Under the pieces are notes generated by a model. It searched no databases. It saw nothing but the letters and a program-made list of their open reading frames with translations, and was not told the DNA's origin. Of a DNA stretch of 7,819 nt, positions 6,701-7,819 are shown piece by piece. The stretch is from a bacterium (GTDB lineage Bacteria > Patescibacteriota > Microgenomatia > Levybacterales > UBA12049): contig JAJYHW010000065.1 of the NCBI GenBank assembly GCA_021784535.1, positions 1 through 7,819 of the forward strand, given 5' to 3'. How positions within the stretch are numbered: the stretch's first letter is position 1; every line of letters starts with the position of its first letter. A program made the position numbers and the translations under genes.

Positions 6701-6791
6701 TGAGGCAGTTACGGCAATCACTGCGAGTGGGGCAAAGGATAGTTATATCTTTGAGTTTAATAAGCAGGGAAATATCAGAGAGATAAAATGA
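3741..6791 (+). CDS. Two-part membrane protein: O-antigen ligase/polymerase-like half fused to a TMTC-like GT-C glycosyltransferase half
   Basis: The product has 1016 residues and many hydrophobic segments, roughly ten in each half. Residues 1 to about 525 resemble the Wzy/WaaL/PglL group, which transfers or polymerises lipid-linked glycan on the outer face. Visible marks are RIASTFGGNYDLSSY (R197), TSSRTAY (R252), a large outer loop, and SDNDYLRALGETGLAG with D427 where WaaL has histidine. Residues from about 533 start again with a helix and VADDFVWLHW (D559, D560, the acidic pair expected in the first outer loop of GT-C enzymes). Then come FFYRPLDKIISYMLY, QPQGYHLFILLLH, LLPAHAENVYWYSALSDD and YEIAVVIPF, the order seen in TMTC (GT105) proteins and their bacterial relatives, but without TPR repeats. 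After the last helix there is an outer soluble tail of about 100 residues. The frame is open throughout, so the join is in the sequence itself. ATG 3741 was chosen over TTG 3729 because of the promoter position. Sugar and acceptor are unknown. Confidence 0.82.
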   Translation: MRRFFRFLDENLLKFAIVFAIAFIPLYPKLPSIGISHVWVYIRLEDFLILLVSIIWFVQLLRKKISLPRPEGYALAAYWIVGLISLIYCFLFVASHLVNFFPQIAVLEYLRRIEYMILFFAAFSSVKKQKDIVVYLITLGITVALITLYGFGQKFYPVLWTWFPSFFQKNQFCFPAFLTGNEQFAKGIPLCLNSLSRIASTFGGNYDLSSYLVLVVPILIALFIAVKKRTVRMLTFILVIFALELLNFTSSRTAYIAYLFGVIAMLILWSKKRWIIPVLIVSIGILFLFSTTTIQRFSKTIQQVQIVQVQPGATQEDKAIQNIIKKSQQNQANSQPQSPPPGTVTVGSGGNAFSSASGQVVTASELRSLQQNVSISSISGSFLLRKAYALDVSLTTRFQAEWPRDWKAFLSSPVFGTGYSSLTLASDNDYLRALGETGLAGTLSFYFIFVILGIYMKKVIVDIKDPVLKALLFGLAGGVLGLLLNATLIDVFEASKVAEPLWILLGIALGGAKLYQKEPVPYKKELIKLFTSQVMIIVYLFVILLVAFVGSINNFFVADDFVWLHWAATATISELPKYFIHSQGFFYRPLDKIISYMLYMIFSFQPQGYHLFILLLHFVTTAGVFFLAQKLSKNKLVGALTAVIFVLLPAHAENVYWYSALSDDLSTLFIIFMMLAFIFFRERRQVIAYCISILFAALALISYEIAVVIPFILIALDVIILKPEKRIRTYLLYLPFILLVVFYFIMRAVSHAFSGGGNYSYHLSHIIPNMVGNFFGYTGLFLGGLSFVRFYDFLRNSLRSEWVFFTVVAMLIVGLLGWILIAYRERIKTLLRKRDMQAVLFCLVFAFIALLPFLPLGNIASRYLYLASFGYALAMVLVVRYILRLFSKKSQVVTLALCIVVLIFASVYYIDDLQEQQQWHLSGEITKNTLLFFRKNYTAFSSSTNLYFVNTPIKLHNTWVFPTGLADGLWFIYRTSTPQIHEVGSIHEAVTAITASGAKDSYIFEFNKQGNIREIK
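4650..4919 (+). other. Region coding for a low-complexity outer loop in the ligase half
   Basis: Residues about 304-393 of the fusion protein lie between the TSSRTAY helices and the LTTRFQAEWPRDW segment. The core, residues 327-359, is almost only Q, N, S, P, G, T, V and A and includes SPPPGTVTVGSGG. It is not a simple DNA repeat apart from a short CCT run at 4755-4763. In this family the corresponding loop is outside the membrane and carries part of the active site at its end, so the insert is probably an exposed flexible linker. Confidence 0.6.
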
Positions 6792-6795
6792 AACT

Positions 6796-7819
6796 ATGAT
6801 AACAAGATTTAAAAAAAAATCTGTAATAATTCTTATTATTATTCTTCTTGCGGGTTTCGCAGTCCGATTCTATCGTTTCGACAATCCTGTTGCGGACTGG
6901 CATAGCTGGCGTCAGGCAGATACTGCAGCAGTTGCTCGCAATTTTATTGAACATGGTTTTGATCTGCTCCATCCGAGAATGAATAATATATCCAATGTCC
7001 AATCAGGGCTTGATAATCCGCAGGGGTATTTTTTTGTCGAATTCCCAATTTATAACGCAACGTATGCCGGACTTTATAAAGTATTTGGCGGTTTTACGTT
7101 AATAGAATGGGGGAGAATCGTTACCATGCTTGCCTCTGTTTTTGCGGGTCTCTTTTTATATCTTATTGTTTCGCGTCACAGCAACAAGACAATTGGTCTT
7201 CTGGCTTCATTTTTTTACCTTTTTATCCCGTTTGATATTTATTACGGGAGAGTTATTTTGCCTGACACCTCAATGGTTATGGCGACGCTTGGTGCAATCT
7301 ATTTTTTCGATCGGTGGATCTACGCGAGGTCAAAGATCTTGGATCTTCGATCTAAGTTTTTTGTTTTGACCGTAATTTTTTCCGCGTTGGCATTTTTATT
7401 GAAACCCTATGCTTTATTTTTTGTTCTGCCGATGGCAATTCTTGCGTATCAAAGATGGAAATGGCGGTTTCTCATCATGTGGCAGTTATGGTTTTTGGCA
7501 ATTATTTCCGTCGCGCCACTTGCATGGTGGAGAGTCTGGATGTTGCAGTATCCGGCAGGTATTCCGGCAAGTGCGTGGCTTTTTAACGGTAACGGTATCC
7601 GTTTTCATCCGGCATTTTTCAGATGGTTATTGTATGAAAGACTAACTAAATTAATTACCGGTTATGTGGGGATGATTTTTCTTTTTGCAGGAATTTATCG
7701 TCTCTGGCAGGAGAAAAAAGAGCGGCTCTTCTTTTTTTCATTTATCGCGTCTTCACTTGTCTATGTATGTACAATAGCAACCGGCAATGTCCAGCATGAT
7801 TATTATCAGATAAGATCGG
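6796..7819 (+). CDS. GT39/PMT-type (ArnT-like) membrane glycosyltransferase, N-terminal part, cut by window end
   Basis: An open frame starts at ATG 6796, four bases after the preceding stop, and runs 341 codons to the window edge without a stop. The first helix (about 9-25) ends in RFYRFDNP and is followed by the outer-loop signature WHSWRQADTAAVARNF (35-50), typical of PMT_2-domain proteins in bacteria. Further on are FFVEFPIYN, YYGRVILPDTSM (P156, D157) and ALAFLLKPYALFFVLP (K203), in the order expected for this family, with repeated membrane helices. Such enzymes use a polyprenyl-phosphate-linked sugar as donor on the outer face (family knowledge), which fits the upstream GT2 gene as donor maker. 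A 7-base repeat is translated in a cytoplasmic loop. Shorter open frames on either strand between 6775 and 7645 are shadows of this gene. The remaining C-terminal part is not visible. Confidence 0.85.
   Translation, partial: MITRFKKKSVIILIIILLAGFAVRFYRFDNPVADWHSWRQADTAAVARNFIEHGFDLLHPRMNNISNVQSGLDNPQGYFFVEFPIYNATYAGLYKVFGGFTLIEWGRIVTMLASVFAGLFLYLIVSRHSNKTIGLLASFFYLFIPFDIYYGRVILPDTSMVMATLGAIYFFDRWIYARSKILDLRSKFFVLTVIFSALAFLLKPYALFFVLPMAILAYQRWKWRFLIMWQLWFLAIISVAPLAWWRVWMLQYPAGIPASAWLFNGNGIRFHPAFFRWLLYERLTKLITGYVGMIFLFAGIYRLWQEKKERLFFFSFIASSLVYVCTIATGNVQHDYYQIRS
7335..7355. repeat. Three 7-base repeats inside the GT39-type gene
   Basis: GATCTTG (7335-7341), GATCTTC (7342-7348) and GATCTAA (7349-7355) follow each other directly. 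Three 7-base copies are 21 bases, so the frame is kept; the tract is read as part of KILDLRSK, in the short polar loop between the helix ending FFDRWIY and the helix starting FFVLTVIF. Insertion at a loop between helices is the least harmful place in such a protein. Confidence 0.75.

Noticed and set aside
338..6791. Alternative genetic code with TGA read as glycine, as in some other candidate phyla
   Set aside because: The TGAs at 338-340, 3638-3640 and 6789-6791 fall at natural protein ends, two with the next gene starting within 20 bases, and no conserved glycine needs a TGA codon.
7585..7596. AACGGT doubled as another tandem repeat
   Set aside because: There are only two copies, and the encoded FNGNGIRF looks like an ordinary conserved loop of the enzyme family.
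6775..7645. Reverse-strand frame 6775-7002 and forward frames 7130-7369 and 7409-7645 as separate genes
   Set aside because: All overlap the continuous GT39-type frame starting at 6796, which has family motifs and no stop to the window end; the small frames have none.

Overview
The window is a run of same-strand genes for building and displaying a cell-surface glycan. All genes read left to right with short or no gaps. The base composition is AT-rich, TGA is used as an ordinary stop (genes end in TGA at 338-340, 3638-3640 and 6789-6791), most starts lack a Shine-Dalgarno sequence, and a DPM-type GT2, GT4 enzymes and large GT-C membrane proteins sit together. This combination suggests a Candidate Phyla Radiation (Patescibacteria) genome, most likely Microgenomates-like. 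That assignment is an inference from style and cannot be proven from this sequence alone.

Layout: 1-57 is the hydrophobic tail of an upstream protein. Positions 58-124 are a short gap built from degenerate 7-base words. Next come a 71-residue three-helix membrane protein (125-340), a GT2 glycosyltransferase of the polyprenyl-phosphate-sugar synthase type with two C-terminal helices (356-1300), a GT4 N-terminal half that stops exactly at the interdomain hinge (1314-1847), a complete GT4 glycosyltransferase (1850-2992), and a left-handed beta-helix acetyltransferase (about 3026-3640). A gap of 100 bases holds another 7-base repeat and a candidate promoter. It is followed by a 1016-residue protein that joins an O-antigen ligase/polymerase-like half to a TMTC-like GT-C half (3741-6791), and by the start of a GT39/PMT-type membrane glycosyltransferase that runs off the window (6796-7819).

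A plausible joint pathway (inference): the GT2 enzyme charges a polyprenyl phosphate with one sugar; the GT4 enzyme(s) and the acetyltransferase build and decorate a lipid-linked glycan on the cytoplasmic face; the ligase half transfers or polymerises it outside; and the two GT-C modules add sugars from the lipid-phosphate donor to glycan or protein on the outer face.

The two most unusual things are the ligase/GT-C fusion and a set of tiny tandem repeats (mostly 7-base period, one or two with 8-base period). Each has a different word. They occur both between genes and inside genes, where they are translated as short loop insertions. No stretch longer than 300 bases lacks a gene; no tRNA, rRNA, CRISPR array, transposase or convincing terminator was seen.
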